Assembly (NCBI GenBank): GCA_050331575.1
Contig: JBHJGS010000038.1
Coordinates: forward strand, 1-64,000
DNA length: 64,000 nucleotides
Source: JBHJGS01 sp050331575
GTDB lineage: Bacteria > Pseudomonadota > Alphaproteobacteria > Sphingomonadales > Rhodothalassiaceae
Direction of reading: 5' to 3'
Shown here piece after piece: positions 16,696 through 25,732 of the stretch. A program made the translations under genes and the position numbers. How positions within the stretch are numbered: position 1 is the first letter of the stretch; each line of letters starts with the position of its first letter. Under the pieces are notes generated by a model. That model was not told the DNA's origin, made no database searches, and saw only the letters and a list, made by a program, of their open reading frames with translations.

Positions 16696-16846
16696 CTTGT
16701 ATCAGCTTGCATCAGTGAACGGGCGCACCCGATTTGATGGCAGCGGCGCGCTTGACCTGCGCGAAGGATGAGCAGCCGCGATCGTGCCCATGGATCCAAC
16801 CGTCAGGGTGGACAGCGGCCCCACCAACGCAAAGCGGCTTGACCCG

Positions 16847-17581
16847 TCAATCGCGGTCCAACAGTTCCAGCAGGCGCTGACGATCCGGCGGCAGGGTCTT
16901 CATGGTTGGCGCGAGGACCCATCGGTCCAGAAAATAGCCGGTCAAGGCCAGCCCCTGGCGAGCGGTCTGTGCGGTCACCGGCCCGGCCTGCCGGCCTAGG
17001 AGAAAGCCCGGCAGCGGCAGCAGCTTGTCCGCATAAGGAGCCCCCGCTGAGGCGGAGACCGCGCGGGCGGATTTCGGCGAGACATAGATCAGATCGTCCG
17101 TCGCGCCGGTGGCAGCACAGCGCGACAAGTCCAGGCCATAGCCCAAGGCTGCCAACAGGCCCAGTTCCACCTGCACCAGGCCGGCGGCGGCGGCCTCCGG
17201 CAACACATCGGCGGCGAGCAGGTCCATCAAGGCCAGCAGGGCATGATAGGCCCCCGGCAACGCCTCGCGCTCCGGCATTGCCAAAGCCATCAACGTGGTC
17301 GCCGCGGACAGCGTCGCCAGCGCCACCTTGTCGGCGAGCAGCTGGCCCGCGCGGGCGGTTTTCAGCTCGACCTGAAAATGCCCCAACTGGGTTTCCAACC
17401 GGGCGCGCCATGTTACCATGACCTCATTGCCCGGCTCCAGCACGCCGCGCAGCGCCCGGCCGTGCGCGCCGCGGACGTAGCCGCGCGCCCGACCATGGCC
17501 ACGGGTCAGACAGTCCAGCACCGCATGGCCCTCGCCGTGCCGGCGGGCTGCCAGCACCACCGCCTCGTCCGACCAGTCCAT
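16847..17581 (-). CDS. recO: DNA repair protein RecO
   Basis: A 244-residue protein that loads RecA on SSB-coated DNA in the RecFOR pathway. The N-terminal OB fold (MDWSDEAVVLAARRHGEGHAVLDCLTRGHG...) and the helical C-terminal domain match RecO in length and order; the usual zinc-cysteines are reduced, as in many proteobacteria. It is the last gene of the rnc-era-recO unit, starting 1 nt after the era stop. Confidence 0.93.
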   Translation of the reverse strand: MDWSDEAVVLAARRHGEGHAVLDCLTRGHGRARGYVRGAHGRALRGVLEPGNEVMVTWRARLETQLGHFQVELKTARAGQLLADKVALATLSAATTLMALAMPEREALPGAYHALLALMDLLAADVLPEAAAAGLVQVELGLLAALGYGLDLSRCAATGATDDLIYVSPKSARAVSASAGAPYADKLLPLPGFLLGRQAGPVTAQTARQGLALTGYFLDRWVLAPTMKTLPPDRQRLLELLDRD

Positions 17582-17582
17582 C

Positions 17583-18476
17583 TCAGCGCACCCAGTCGAG
17601 CCCCATCAGCCCGTATTTTTCACGGTCGTCAGCCCAATTCTCGGTGACGCGCACGTGCAAGAACAGATGCACCTTGCGCTGAAGCATGTCCTCCAGATCC
17701 GCCCGTGCCGCTTCGCCCAGCGTCTTCAAGGTCTGACCGCCCTTGCCGATGACGATGCCTTTCTGGCTGGTGCGGGCGACATGGATGACCTGCTCGATGC
17801 GCACCGAACCGTCCTTGCGCTCCTGGAACGCCTCGGTTTCCACCATGATGGCATAGGGCAGTTCCTGGTGCAGGCGCAGATAGATCTTTTCCCGCGTCAC
17901 CTCCGCGGCGAGCAGCCGCTGGGTGATGTCACTGACCTGATCCTCCGGATAGTGCCACGGCCCGTCCGGCATTTGGTCCGCCAGCCAGGCCTTCAGATCG
18001 CCGACCCCGTCGCCGCTGCGCGCGGAGATCATGAACACCTGCTTGAACAACGCCGGGTCATAGAGCGTGTCGGCCAAGCCCAACAGCGTGTCCCGGCGTA
18101 TACCATCGATCTTGTTCAGGGCCAACACCGCCTTGACGCCATGGTCGGTCAAGCCAGCGATCACCGCGTCTGCCGGCGCGTCGACGCCGCGCTGGGCATC
18201 CACCAGCAGGACGATTTCATCGGCATCCTGCGCGCCGGACCAGGCGGCCTGCACCATGGCGCGTTCCAACCGCTTGTTCGGTGCGAAGATGCCCGGCGTG
18301 TCGACAAAGATCAGCTGGGTGTCCCCATGCAACGCAATGCCGGTGACGCGCGATCGGGTGGTCTGCACCTTGTGCGACACGATCGCCACCTTTTGCCCGA
18401 CCATCTGATTGAGCAGCGTCGACTTGCCGGCATTGGGCGCGCCGATCAGGGCGACGAAGCCGCAGCGCCGGGTCAT
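17583..18476 (-). CDS. era: GTPase Era
   Basis: A 297-residue essential GTPase for 16S rRNA maturation and 30S assembly. G1 is GAPNAGKST (12-20), G3 is DTPG followed by IF, G4 is NKID. The C-terminal KH domain carries the VIGKGGQTLKTLG loop near residues 232-245. Its start overlaps the rnc stop by 4 nt, a conserved coupling. Confidence 0.97.
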   Translation of the reverse strand: MTRRCGFVALIGAPNAGKSTLLNQMVGQKVAIVSHKVQTTRSRVTGIALHGDTQLIFVDTPGIFAPNKRLERAMVQAAWSGAQDADEIVLLVDAQRGVDAPADAVIAGLTDHGVKAVLALNKIDGIRRDTLLGLADTLYDPALFKQVFMISARSGDGVGDLKAWLADQMPDGPWHYPEDQVSDITQRLLAAEVTREKIYLRLHQELPYAIMVETEAFQERKDGSVRIEQVIHVARTSQKGIVIGKGGQTLKTLGEAARADLEDMLQRKVHLFLHVRVTENWADDREKYGLMGLDWVR

Positions 18477-19144
18477 GAACCGCCGATCCGGTCGAGCAAG
18501 GCCTGGGCTGCGGCCTGTTCGGCGGCCTGCTTAGCCGCACCTTTCGCGCGCGCCGGCGCCTCCCCCTGGATCGCTACCTCCACGGTGAAGCGCGGCGCAT
18601 GGTCCGGCCCCGTGCGCTCGACGATCTGATATTTCGGCAGCGGCAAGGCCCGGCCCAGAGCCCATTCCTGCAGCCGGCTCTTGGCATCCTTGCCAGCAGC
18701 GACCGCGGCGGTCAGGCGGTCCTGCACCAAGGCCAGAACCACCTCGCGCGCCGCATCGAAGCCTTGGTCAAGATAGACCGCCCCGATCGCCGCCTCCATC
18801 ACGTCGGCCAGCACGCCCGGCTTGGTATGCGCCCCCTCATTGCGCGCGCCGGTCTCCACGCGGATATGCTCGGCCAAGCCCAATCGCTGCGCCAACTCCG
18901 CCAGGCTCTCGGTGCGGACCAGCGCGCTCAAGCGGCGATTGAGCTGGCCTTCCGGCGCGTCGGGAAAATGCTCGTACAAGGCGCCGGCGACCGCCAGGCC
19001 GAACACCCGGTCGCCGACGAACTCCAGCCGCTGATAGTGCCGCCGCCCGCCAAGGCTGGGATGGGTCAGCGCCATTTCCGCCAATTGCGGGTCAGACAGG
19101 CGCCGGCCCAGCGCCTGGGCCAGCACGTCAACCGCGTCCATCAT
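18473..19144 (-). CDS. rnc: Ribonuclease III
   Basis: A 223-residue double-strand-specific endoribonuclease. The catalytic signature LEFVGDRVFGL (40-50) has Glu41 and Asp45; the second site is D..EA (DVMEAAIGAVYLD near 114-126). A dsRNA-binding domain fills residues about 155-222. The start lies 17 nt inside the lepB coding region, so lepB, rnc and era are translationally linked. Confidence 0.96.
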   Translation of the reverse strand: MMDAVDVLAQALGRRLSDPQLAEMALTHPSLGGRRHYQRLEFVGDRVFGLAVAGALYEHFPDAPEGQLNRRLSALVRTESLAELAQRLGLAEHIRVETGARNEGAHTKPGVLADVMEAAIGAVYLDQGFDAAREVVLALVQDRLTAAVAAGKDAKSRLQEWALGRALPLPKYQIVERTGPDHAPRFTVEVAIQGEAPARAKGAAKQAAEQAAAQALLDRIGGS

Positions 19145-19967
19145 GCTGGTCCAGAGGCATCAAAGCCCTGCCGCCGCGCCAGGCCTCCGGCCAGCGCCAG
19201 AGCTTCCAAGCCGGTATGTCCGGATTGAACGAGAAAATCACCCGATCGGCCCGGCCGATCAAATTCTCCGCCGGGACGAAGCCGACCCCCACCGACATGG
19301 GTTTGCGGCTGTCCTGCGACACGTCGCGGTTGTCGCCCATCATGAAATAATGGCCCGCCGGGATTTCAAAGGCGCGGGTCGTATCGGACGGCGCATCGAC
19401 CACCAAGTCCAGCGTCTCGTAGCTGACCCCATTGGGCAGGGTTTCCCGATAGCGCGCCACGGAGCACATGGCGCCACCGGCAGCCGTTGGGCAGTTATCC
19501 AACATGGCGGCCGGCAGCATCAGGTCGGGCAACCGCTGACGCGCCACGGCGACACCGTCGATATAGATCTGGCTGTCGATCATCTGCACGGTCTCGCCCG
19601 GCAGGCCGATCACCCGCTTGATGAAATTGGATTGACGGTCGCGCGGCAGCTTGAACACGACCAAATCGCCCCGTTCTGCCGGCCGCTCCAGGATACGGCC
19701 GGAAAACAGGCCGGGGCTAAAGGGCAAGGAGTGGCGAGAATAGCCATAGGCATATTTGGAGGCGGCGACATAATCACCGGGCACCAGATTGGGCAGCATC
19801 GATGGTGAGGGGATGGCGAATGGCTCAACCCAAAGCACGCGAATGATGGCGGCGACCAAAGCCGCCGCAAAGAAGAATTTCGCCAGGGTGAACCAGCTAT
19901 CCGTATTGCGTGTGCGCGTCGGTTGCGCGGTCGACGGCTCCGTCATGGCCTTGGCCTGCCCGGTCAT
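19128..19967 (-). CDS. lepB: Signal peptidase I
   Basis: A 279-residue membrane serine peptidase that removes Sec signal peptides. One N-terminal helix (about 27-46) is followed by the catalytic Ser56 in IPSPSMLPN, Lys117 in FIKRVIGLPGE, and the box GDNRDVSQDSR near the C-terminal third. I chose the ATG at 19967, which overlaps the acpS stop as ATGA; the frame is open further up to 20108 but that part reads as acpS in another frame. A second ATG at 19946 is possible. Confidence 0.95.
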   Translation of the reverse strand: MTGQAKAMTEPSTAQPTRTRNTDSWFTLAKFFFAAALVAAIIRVLWVEPFAIPSPSMLPNLVPGDYVAASKYAYGYSRHSLPFSPGLFSGRILERPAERGDLVVFKLPRDRQSNFIKRVIGLPGETVQMIDSQIYIDGVAVARQRLPDLMLPAAMLDNCPTAAGGAMCSVARYRETLPNGVSYETLDLVVDAPSDTTRAFEIPAGHYFMMGDNRDVSQDSRKPMSVGVGFVPAENLIGRADRVIFSFNPDIPAWKLWRWPEAWRGGRALMPLDQHDGRG

Positions 19968-20413
19968 CCCCCGGTCCCGAACAAAGCGGGCGTGCCGGCC
20001 TGATCTGCCATGTCTTGAGGCAGGGCGGTGATCAGCACCATCGCCTGGGCCCAGGGATGATCGTCGGTGATGGTCAGGCTGATCTGGCTGACAAATCCGT
20101 TCGGACACAGCGCGTTCAAGCGATCAGCCGCGCCGTTGGTCAATTGCATGGTCGGCCGGCCGCCAGGCAGATTGACCACGCCCATGTCGCGCCAGAACAC
20201 GCCCTGATTGATCCCCGTGCCCAGCGCCTTGGCGCAGGCTTCCTTGGCGGCGAAGCGCTTGGCGTAGCTTGCCGCGCGCATCCGGCGCCGCTCGGATTTG
20301 GCAATCTCGATCTCGGTATAGACGCGCTGGATAAAGCGCTCGCCATAGCGCTCCAGCGAGCGCTCGATGCGCCGAATGTCGATCATGTCATTGCCCAGCC
20401 CCAGCACCAGCAT
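19964..20413 (-). CDS. acpS: Holo-[acyl-carrier-protein] synthase
   Basis: A 149-residue phosphopantetheinyl transferase that activates ACP for fatty acid synthesis. The two conserved motifs are present: GNDMIDI near residue 8-13 and the KRFAAKEACAKALGTG block near 52-67. It is slightly longer than E. coli AcpS because of a C-terminal tail. It starts 1 nt after pdxJ ends, in the operon. Confidence 0.95.
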   Translation of the reverse strand: MLVLGLGNDMIDIRRIERSLERYGERFIQRVYTEIEIAKSERRRMRAASYAKRFAAKEACAKALGTGINQGVFWRDMGVVNLPGGRPTMQLTNGAADRLNALCPNGFVSQISLTITDDHPWAQAMVLITALPQDMADQAGTPALFGTGG

Positions 20414-20414
20414 C

Positions 20415-21158
20415 TCAGGCCGCCCCCACGGTCTCGCGCGCGCGGGTCATGATCTGGCGCATCCGCGTGACCGCCGCCTCCAGGCCGCAGAACAGCGCCT
20501 CGCCGACGAGGAAATGGCCAATATTCAGCTCCCGGATCGGTGCGATCGCCGCAATGCCGGCGACATTGTCGAAGCGCAGACCATGGCCGGCGTGGATCTC
20601 CAATCCCAACGCCTGGCCCGCCTCAGCGGCCGCCTCGATCCGCCGCAGCTCTTGAATCTGCTCCTGATCGGTCAGGTTGGAATAGCGGCCGGTATGCAGT
20701 TCCACCGCATCGGCCCCGACCGCCCGTGCCGCCTCCAGCTGCCGTTGCTCCGGCTCCACGAACAGGCTGATCCGGGCGCCGATCTGCTTCAGGGCGGTGA
20801 CCATCGGCGTCAGCGCCTCGGCCTGGGCGGCGGCATCCAGACCGCCCTCTGTGGTGATTTCCTGGCGCCGCTCCGGCACGATGCACACCGAGGCCGGCCC
20901 AATCTCCCGGGCAATGGCCAGCATCTCCTGCGAGGCTGCCATCTCGAAATTCAGCGGCGCCGGGATCTCGTCGCGCAGCCGGCGGACATCCTCGTCGCGA
21001 ATATGCCGGCGGTCTTCGCGCAGATGCACGGTAATGCCGTCCGCACCGCCGGCCAACGCCACTTTGGCCGCCCGCACCGGATCGGGGTGGCCTTCCGCGC
21101 GGGCATTGCGCAGCGTTGCGACATGATCGAGATTGACCCCCAAACGCAGATAGCTCAT
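20415..21158 (-). CDS. pdxJ: Pyridoxine 5'-phosphate synthase
   Basis: A 247-residue TIM barrel that condenses aminoacetone phosphate with 1-deoxyxylulose 5-phosphate in vitamin B6 synthesis. It shows the family opening LGVNLDHVATLRNAR and VHLREDRRHI near residues 44-54. Its start overlaps the pyrE stop by 4 nt. The pdxJ-acpS pair is widely conserved. Confidence 0.96.
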   Translation of the reverse strand: MSYLRLGVNLDHVATLRNARAEGHPDPVRAAKVALAGGADGITVHLREDRRHIRDEDVRRLRDEIPAPLNFEMAASQEMLAIAREIGPASVCIVPERRQEITTEGGLDAAAQAEALTPMVTALKQIGARISLFVEPEQRQLEAARAVGADAVELHTGRYSNLTDQEQIQELRRIEAAAEAGQALGLEIHAGHGLRFDNVAGIAAIAPIRELNIGHFLVGEALFCGLEAAVTRMRQIMTRARETVGAA

Positions 21159-21754
21159 CGCACCATCTCCCGGCTTCCCGGCTTCACCGCCGGGCGCTCG
21201 GCCAGGTCCGGCGGAAGCTGATCAGGGTCATACAGCGGCGCATCGATCGTGGCCAGGGCGATCAGCGGCACGCCGACGTCGGCGCGCCCGCCGGACCGGT
21301 CAACCAGCGCCGCCGCGGCGACGCAGGTGCCGCCGGCGGCGGTGATGCAGGCGATGCATTCGCGCGAGGACAGACCGGTGGTGACGACATCCTCGACCAT
21401 CAGCACCTGCGCGCCGGCGGGAATGGAAAACCCCCGGCGCAGGGTCAACCGGCCGCCTTCCCGCTCGGCAAAGATGGCATCCAGGCCCAACTGCCGGCCC
21501 ATCTCATAGCCGACGATAACCCCGCCCATGGCCGGGGAGACCACCAGATCGGCGTCAGCGCCCGCCGCGCGCAGCTTGTGCGCGAGAGCACAGCACAACC
21601 GTTCGGCCACCGGCGGCTTCTGCAACAGGCGCGCGCACTGCAGATAGACCGAACTGTGCTTGCCCGAGGAAAGCTTGAAATGGCCCTCCAGCAGCGCCTC
21701 GTGCCGGCGGAATTCTTCCAGAACCATCTCCGTGCTCATGGCCTCAGCCGTCAT
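21155..21754 (-). CDS. pyrE: Orotate phosphoribosyltransferase
   Basis: A 199-residue enzyme joining orotate and PRPP to give OMP. The PRPP-binding loop VEDVVTTG lies at residues 120-127 and the flexible loop EREGGRLTLRRG at 97-108. The start may instead be Met6 (STEMVLEEF). It opens the operon that runs to recO, 12 nt downstream of rsh. Confidence 0.95.
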   Translation of the reverse strand: MTAEAMSTEMVLEEFRRHEALLEGHFKLSSGKHSSVYLQCARLLQKPPVAERLCCALAHKLRAAGADADLVVSPAMGGVIVGYEMGRQLGLDAIFAEREGGRLTLRRGFSIPAGAQVLMVEDVVTTGLSSRECIACITAAGGTCVAAAALVDRSGGRADVGVPLIALATIDAPLYDPDQLPPDLAERPAVKPGSREMVR

Positions 21755-21766
21755 GTCATTCCCCGC

Positions 21767-23929
21767 TCAGCCGCGCAGGCGATCCGCCGAACTCACCACC
21801 CGGTTGGCGCGCATTGCAGAGACAATGCGCGACAGGTGCTTCACATCGCGCACCTCAACATCGACCAACATGGTGAAGAAGTCCGGGTCCCGGTCGGTGA
21901 TCTTCAGATTGGAGATATTGCCATCATATTTGGCGACGATATTGGCGATCTTGGCCAAGGTCCCGGCCTCGTTCAAGACCACCAGCTTCAGCCGGCCGGC
22001 AAAAAAGCCGAGGCTCTCCTCCTTGGTGGTCCAGGAGACATCGACCCAACGCTCCGGGGTGTCGGCAAAGGCCTCCAGCGCCTCGCAGTCGATGGTATGG
22101 ATCATGACGCCCTGGCCCTGGCTGAGCAGGCCGACGATGCGGTCGCCGGGCAAGGGATGGCAACAGTCCGCCAGATGCATCGCCATGCCCGGGGTCAGGC
22201 CCCGGATCGGGATGGCGCCATCGCCCGCCGCGCCACTCTTGGTCCAGTTGCCGGCCCGGTCGCGCGCGATCTTTTCGGTATCTTCGGTGAGCTGGATGCC
22301 GGGAAACGCCGCGCGCAGCACATCGCGCTCGGTGACGTCGCCGCGCCCGACCATGGCACAGACATCCTGCGCGCCATCGCAACTCAAGCTCTTGCACGCG
22401 CCGGCCAGGGCCTTGTCATTCAGGTCGACGCCTTCCCGTTCGAAGGCCCGCGCCAGCAAGGTGCGGCCCAATTCCGCATACTCGGCCTGACGGCGTTGGC
22501 GAACGAAGCGACGGATCGCCGCGCGCGCCTTGCCGGACACCACGAAACTCTCCCACCGCGGGCTCGGCACCTGGTTGACGCTGGTCAGCACCTCAACCTG
22601 GTCGCCATTGTTGAGAACATGATGCAGCGGCACCTGGCGGCCATTGACCTTGGCCCCGACGGTCTGATTGCCGATTTCGGTGTGCACCGCATAGGCGAAA
22701 TCCACCACCGTTGCGCCGCGCGGCATCGAGATCAGATCGCCTTTCGGGGTGAAGGCAAAGACTGTGTCCTGGTACATAGCGATCTTGGTATGTTCCAGGA
22801 ACTCCTCCGGGGTGGAGGCGCTTTCCAAGATCTCCAGCAGATCGCGGATCCAGCGGTACCCCTCGCTCTCCCGCTCCGGGACCACCGTTCGGCCGTTGCT
22901 CTTATAGTGCCAGTGCGCAGCGACGCCGAATTCGGCCACCCGGTGCATCTGCGGCGTTCGGATCTGAATTTCGATGCGCATCTGCTTGGGACCGATGACC
23001 GTGGTGTGCAGCGAGCGGTAATTGTTGCGTTTGGGCGTTGACATATAGTCCTTGAACCGGCCAGGCACCATCGGCCAGCGGCGATGCACCACCCCCAATG
23101 CCTGGTAGCACGCCGGCTCATCAGGCACGATAACGCGAAACGCCATGACATCGGAGATCGCTTCGAATGGCACGTGGCGCTGCTGCATCTTGCGCCAGAT
23201 CCCATAGGGCGTCTTTTCCCGGCCGGTAACCGTGGCGTCAAGCCCGGCGGCTCGCACCGTCGCCTCCAGCTCCTCGACAATATCCCCAACCAGATCGCCG
23301 GCCTCGGCCCGCAGAAACTCCAAGCGCGAGCGGACGGTTTCGAAGGCTTCAGGCTCCAGTTCGGGAAAGCAGATCTCCTCGAGTTCTTCCTTCATCCAGC
23401 GCATCCCAACCCGTTCCGCCAAAGGCGCATAGATCTCCAGGGTTTCGAGGGCGATGCGCCGGCGCTTCTCCGGATTGGGAATGAATTGCAGAGTGCGCAT
23501 ATTGTGCAGGCGGTCCGCCAGCTTGACCAACAGCACGCGAATATCGTTGGACATTGCCAGCAGAAACTTGCGAAAATTCTCCGCCTGGCGCTGCCGCTCC
23601 GTCTGCAGCTCCAGGCGCGACAATTTGGTCACCCCGTCGACCAATTCAGCGACCTTGGAGCCGAACAGGCTTTCGATCTCGGTGATGGTCGAGACGGTGT
23701 CCTCGACCACGTCGTGCAGCAAAGCCGTGGCGATGGTGTCGCCATCCAGCTTCAAGTCGGTAAGGATCCCGGCGACTTCCAGCGGATGCGAGAAATAGGG
23801 GTCACCATTGGCCCGGGTTTGGCTGCCATGGGCCTTCATGGAGAATACATAAGCCCGGTTCAGCAGGGCTTCGTCCACCTGCGGGTCGTAGGATTTGACT
23901 TTTTCGACCAGCTGATATTGCCGGATCAC
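21767..23929 (-). CDS. rsh: Bifunctional (p)ppGpp synthetase/hydrolase, RelA/SpoT family
   Basis: A 720-residue stringent-response enzyme. The HD hydrolase domain is intact (His48, then HD at 72-73 in LLHDVVEDT, and LADRLHNMR near 140). The synthetase domain follows (GREKTPYGIWRKMQ near 238-251; HWHYK near 335), then TGS (about 385-445) and a C-terminal ACT domain (about 645-720). With both catalytic domains complete it should make and degrade ppGpp, as the single long RSH of most alphaproteobacteria does. The start is GTG. It follows rpoZ in the classical rpoZ-spoT order, separated by a terminator-like hairpin. Confidence 0.96.
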   Translation of the reverse strand: MIRQYQLVEKVKSYDPQVDEALLNRAYVFSMKAHGSQTRANGDPYFSHPLEVAGILTDLKLDGDTIATALLHDVVEDTVSTITEIESLFGSKVAELVDGVTKLSRLELQTERQRQAENFRKFLLAMSNDIRVLLVKLADRLHNMRTLQFIPNPEKRRRIALETLEIYAPLAERVGMRWMKEELEEICFPELEPEAFETVRSRLEFLRAEAGDLVGDIVEELEATVRAAGLDATVTGREKTPYGIWRKMQQRHVPFEAISDVMAFRVIVPDEPACYQALGVVHRRWPMVPGRFKDYMSTPKRNNYRSLHTTVIGPKQMRIEIQIRTPQMHRVAEFGVAAHWHYKSNGRTVVPERESEGYRWIRDLLEILESASTPEEFLEHTKIAMYQDTVFAFTPKGDLISMPRGATVVDFAYAVHTEIGNQTVGAKVNGRQVPLHHVLNNGDQVEVLTSVNQVPSPRWESFVVSGKARAAIRRFVRQRRQAEYAELGRTLLARAFEREGVDLNDKALAGACKSLSCDGAQDVCAMVGRGDVTERDVLRAAFPGIQLTEDTEKIARDRAGNWTKSGAAGDGAIPIRGLTPGMAMHLADCCHPLPGDRIVGLLSQGQGVMIHTIDCEALEAFADTPERWVDVSWTTKEESLGFFAGRLKLVVLNEAGTLAKIANIVAKYDGNISNLKITDRDPDFFTMLVDVEVRDVKHLSRIVSAMRANRVVSSADRLRG

Positions 23930-23983
23930 CGCCGTTCAATCCTCTCGTCGGACGGCCCTGCCCTCGTCCTGTTTCGCTTAGAC

Positions 23984-24026
23984 GGCAAACGGGGCCGACG
24001 CGCTTGCCGCCCCGGCCCCGTTTGCC
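23984..24026 (-). terminator. Hairpin between rpoZ and rsh
   Basis: A perfect 13-bp stem (23984-23996 with 24014-24026, GGCAAACGGGGCC) surrounds a 17-nt loop, 26 nt after the rpoZ stop. It may partially terminate rpoZ transcripts ahead of rsh. Confidence 0.6.
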
Positions 24027-24051
24027 CAATGTCATGCGCAGGGCGACGCTG

Positions 24052-24348
24052 TTATGCGCGTGGGCCGCCTTGCGCGCCGATCATGCGCGAAGACATATCG
24101 TCTTCTTCCGGCTCGTCCACCTCAACATGTTTTTGCATGCCGGTGACCAGCGCTTCACGCAAATGCGCGGGCTTGACCTTTTCTTCGGCGATCTCGCGCA
24201 ACGCGACCACCGGATTCTTGTCATTATCACGCTCCACCAGCAAAGGCGCGCCGGAGGAAATCTGGCGCGAGCGCTGCGCAGCTTCCAATACCAGGTCGAA
24301 CCGGTTCGGGACCTTGTCGACACAATCTTCCACGGTAACGCGGGCCAT
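24052..24348 (-). CDS. rpoZ: RNA polymerase omega subunit
   Basis: A 98-residue protein starting MARVTVEDCVDKVPNRFDLVLEAAQRSRQI, the conserved omega opening, with the NPVVALREI block near residues 45-55. It helps assemble RNA polymerase and takes part in ppGpp sensing, fitting its place before rsh. The ATG at 24348 has GGGAG 6 nt upstream; the GTG at 24360 is unlikely. Confidence 0.95.
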   Translation of the reverse strand: MARVTVEDCVDKVPNRFDLVLEAAQRSRQISSGAPLLVERDNDKNPVVALREIAEEKVKPAHLREALVTGMQKHVEVDEPEEDDMSSRMIGAQGGPRA

Positions 24349-24403
24349 AGACGCTCCCACTGCTTAGGCCAGTCCAAGCGCTGCCTGATACGCTGCTCCT
24401 CGT

Positions 24404-25057
24404 TCAATGTAAAGCCATGGCCTGGCGCCAACCGATGGGCTCACACGCTTGTGCGGGCGCCAGCGCCGCAAGCAGATCAGCGGCGTTTTGGCAAAGCGTC
24501 GGGTGCCGCCACGCCGGCGCGATCTGCGCCAAAGGCGCTAGAACAAACGTGCGCAGATGCGCGCGCGGATGCGGCAGGATCAGGCCGGACGGCGGCTGAT
24601 CGCCTTGCGCGGCCTGGGCCCAAGCCTGGGCGGAGGGCCGGGTTTCACAACCCTGGGCCACCAGATCGACATCCAAGCTGCGTGCGGCCCAGCGCCGGCG
24701 ACGGGTGCGTCCGAACGCCGCCTCAAGCGCGTGAGCGGCTTTTAACACCGTCTCCGGACCGTCCGCGGTGCGCAGTGCCAGAACGGCGTTGAGATAGGCC
24801 GGTTCGGCCGGGTCAGGCCAAGCTGCAGAGACATAGAGGCTAGACGCGGCGATTAAGGGATAGCATTGACGGAGTTGCGCTTGCGCGGCGGCCAGAATTT
24901 CAGCGGGGCGCAGCCCCCGCCAGGACAGATTGCTTCCCAGTGCTAAAAATGCAACATGGCGATCATTGCCAATCGGGGCGCTGGGCGCGGCTGCTTGCCA
25001 AGGGCCTGGCGAAGCACTTAAGGCTTGAGCGCAAGGATCATCATCCGAACCGGTCAT
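24404..25057 (-). CDS. folK: 6-hydroxymethyl-7,8-dihydropterin pyrophosphokinase
   Basis: A 217-residue folate-pathway kinase transferring pyrophosphate from ATP to hydroxymethyl-dihydropterin. The core FLALGSNL (37-44), FGRTRRRRWAARSLDVDLVAQG (about 115-136) and LILPHPRAHLRTFVLAPL (about 158-175) match HPPK. The first 30 or so residues are an unusual Ala/Pro-rich extension; a start near the DRHVAFLALGSN segment would give normal length but has no good codon. Divergent from the NYN gene, with starts only 24 nt apart. Confidence 0.88.
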   Translation of the reverse strand: MTGSDDDPCAQALSASPGPWQAAAPSAPIGNDRHVAFLALGSNLSWRGLRPAEILAAAQAQLRQCYPLIAASSLYVSAAWPDPAEPAYLNAVLALRTADGPETVLKAAHALEAAFGRTRRRRWAARSLDVDLVAQGCETRPSAQAWAQAAQGDQPPSGLILPHPRAHLRTFVLAPLAQIAPAWRHPTLCQNAADLLAALAPAQACEPIGWRQAMALH

Positions 25058-25081
25058 TTTCGAACCGTTAAAGAGGTACTA

Positions 25082-25732
25082 ATGCCAATGATTTTTTATC
25101 CCAATGAGCGGACGGCGCTATTCATCGATGGAGCGAACCTTTACGCAACGGCGCGGTCCCTCTCCATGGAGATTGACTACAAGCGACTGCGCCAGTACTT
25201 CGCCACCAAAACACAACTGGTTCGCGCCTTCTACTACACTGCGATCATCGAAGACCAGGAATATTCACCGCTTCGTCCACTAATCGACTGGCTCGATTAT
25301 AACGGCTTCACGTTAGTGACCAAACCGGTGCGCGAATATACCGACGAGAATGGCCGCCGCAAGGTCAAGGGCAATATGGATATCGAGATCGCAGTGGACA
25401 TGCTCAACATCGCCCCCTCGATCGACCATGTGATCTTGTTCTCTGGAGATGGGGATTTTCGACGCCTGGTCGAGGCCGTGCAACGCAAGGGTGTGCGCGT
25501 CACCGTGGTCTCGTCCAACTCCACGCAGCCGTCGATGATCTCCGACGATCTGCGTCGGCAGGCGGATCAGTTCATTGATCTGGAAGAGATCCGCTCGATC
25601 ATCGGCCGCACCCGTCAGCCCAACCGCCCTGTCCGGCAGGAAGAGGCCTATGAGGATGACGAGGAGGAGGATGACGACGAGTATGAATATGTCGACGAGG
25701 ATGATTTCGACGATGAGGAAGAGACGGTGTGA
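25082..25732 (+). CDS. NYN-domain (LabA/DUF88-like) putative ribonuclease with acidic tail
   Basis: A 216-residue PIN-like protein. The NYN catalytic acids are visible: ALFIDGANLY (near 12-21), DIEIAVDMLN (near 100-109), and LFSGDGDFRRLVEAV (near 119-133). The last 40 residues are almost purely Asp/Glu/Tyr. LabA-type NYN proteins are predicted RNases. AGAGG before the ATG at 25082 supports this start over the longer frame from 25025. The next gene overlaps by 4 nt. Confidence 0.85.
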   Translation: MPMIFYPNERTALFIDGANLYATARSLSMEIDYKRLRQYFATKTQLVRAFYYTAIIEDQEYSPLRPLIDWLDYNGFTLVTKPVREYTDENGRRKVKGNMDIEIAVDMLNIAPSIDHVILFSGDGDFRRLVEAVQRKGVRVTVVSSNSTQPSMISDDLRRQADQFIDLEEIRSIIGRTRQPNRPVRQEEAYEDDEEEDDDEYEYVDEDDFDDEEETV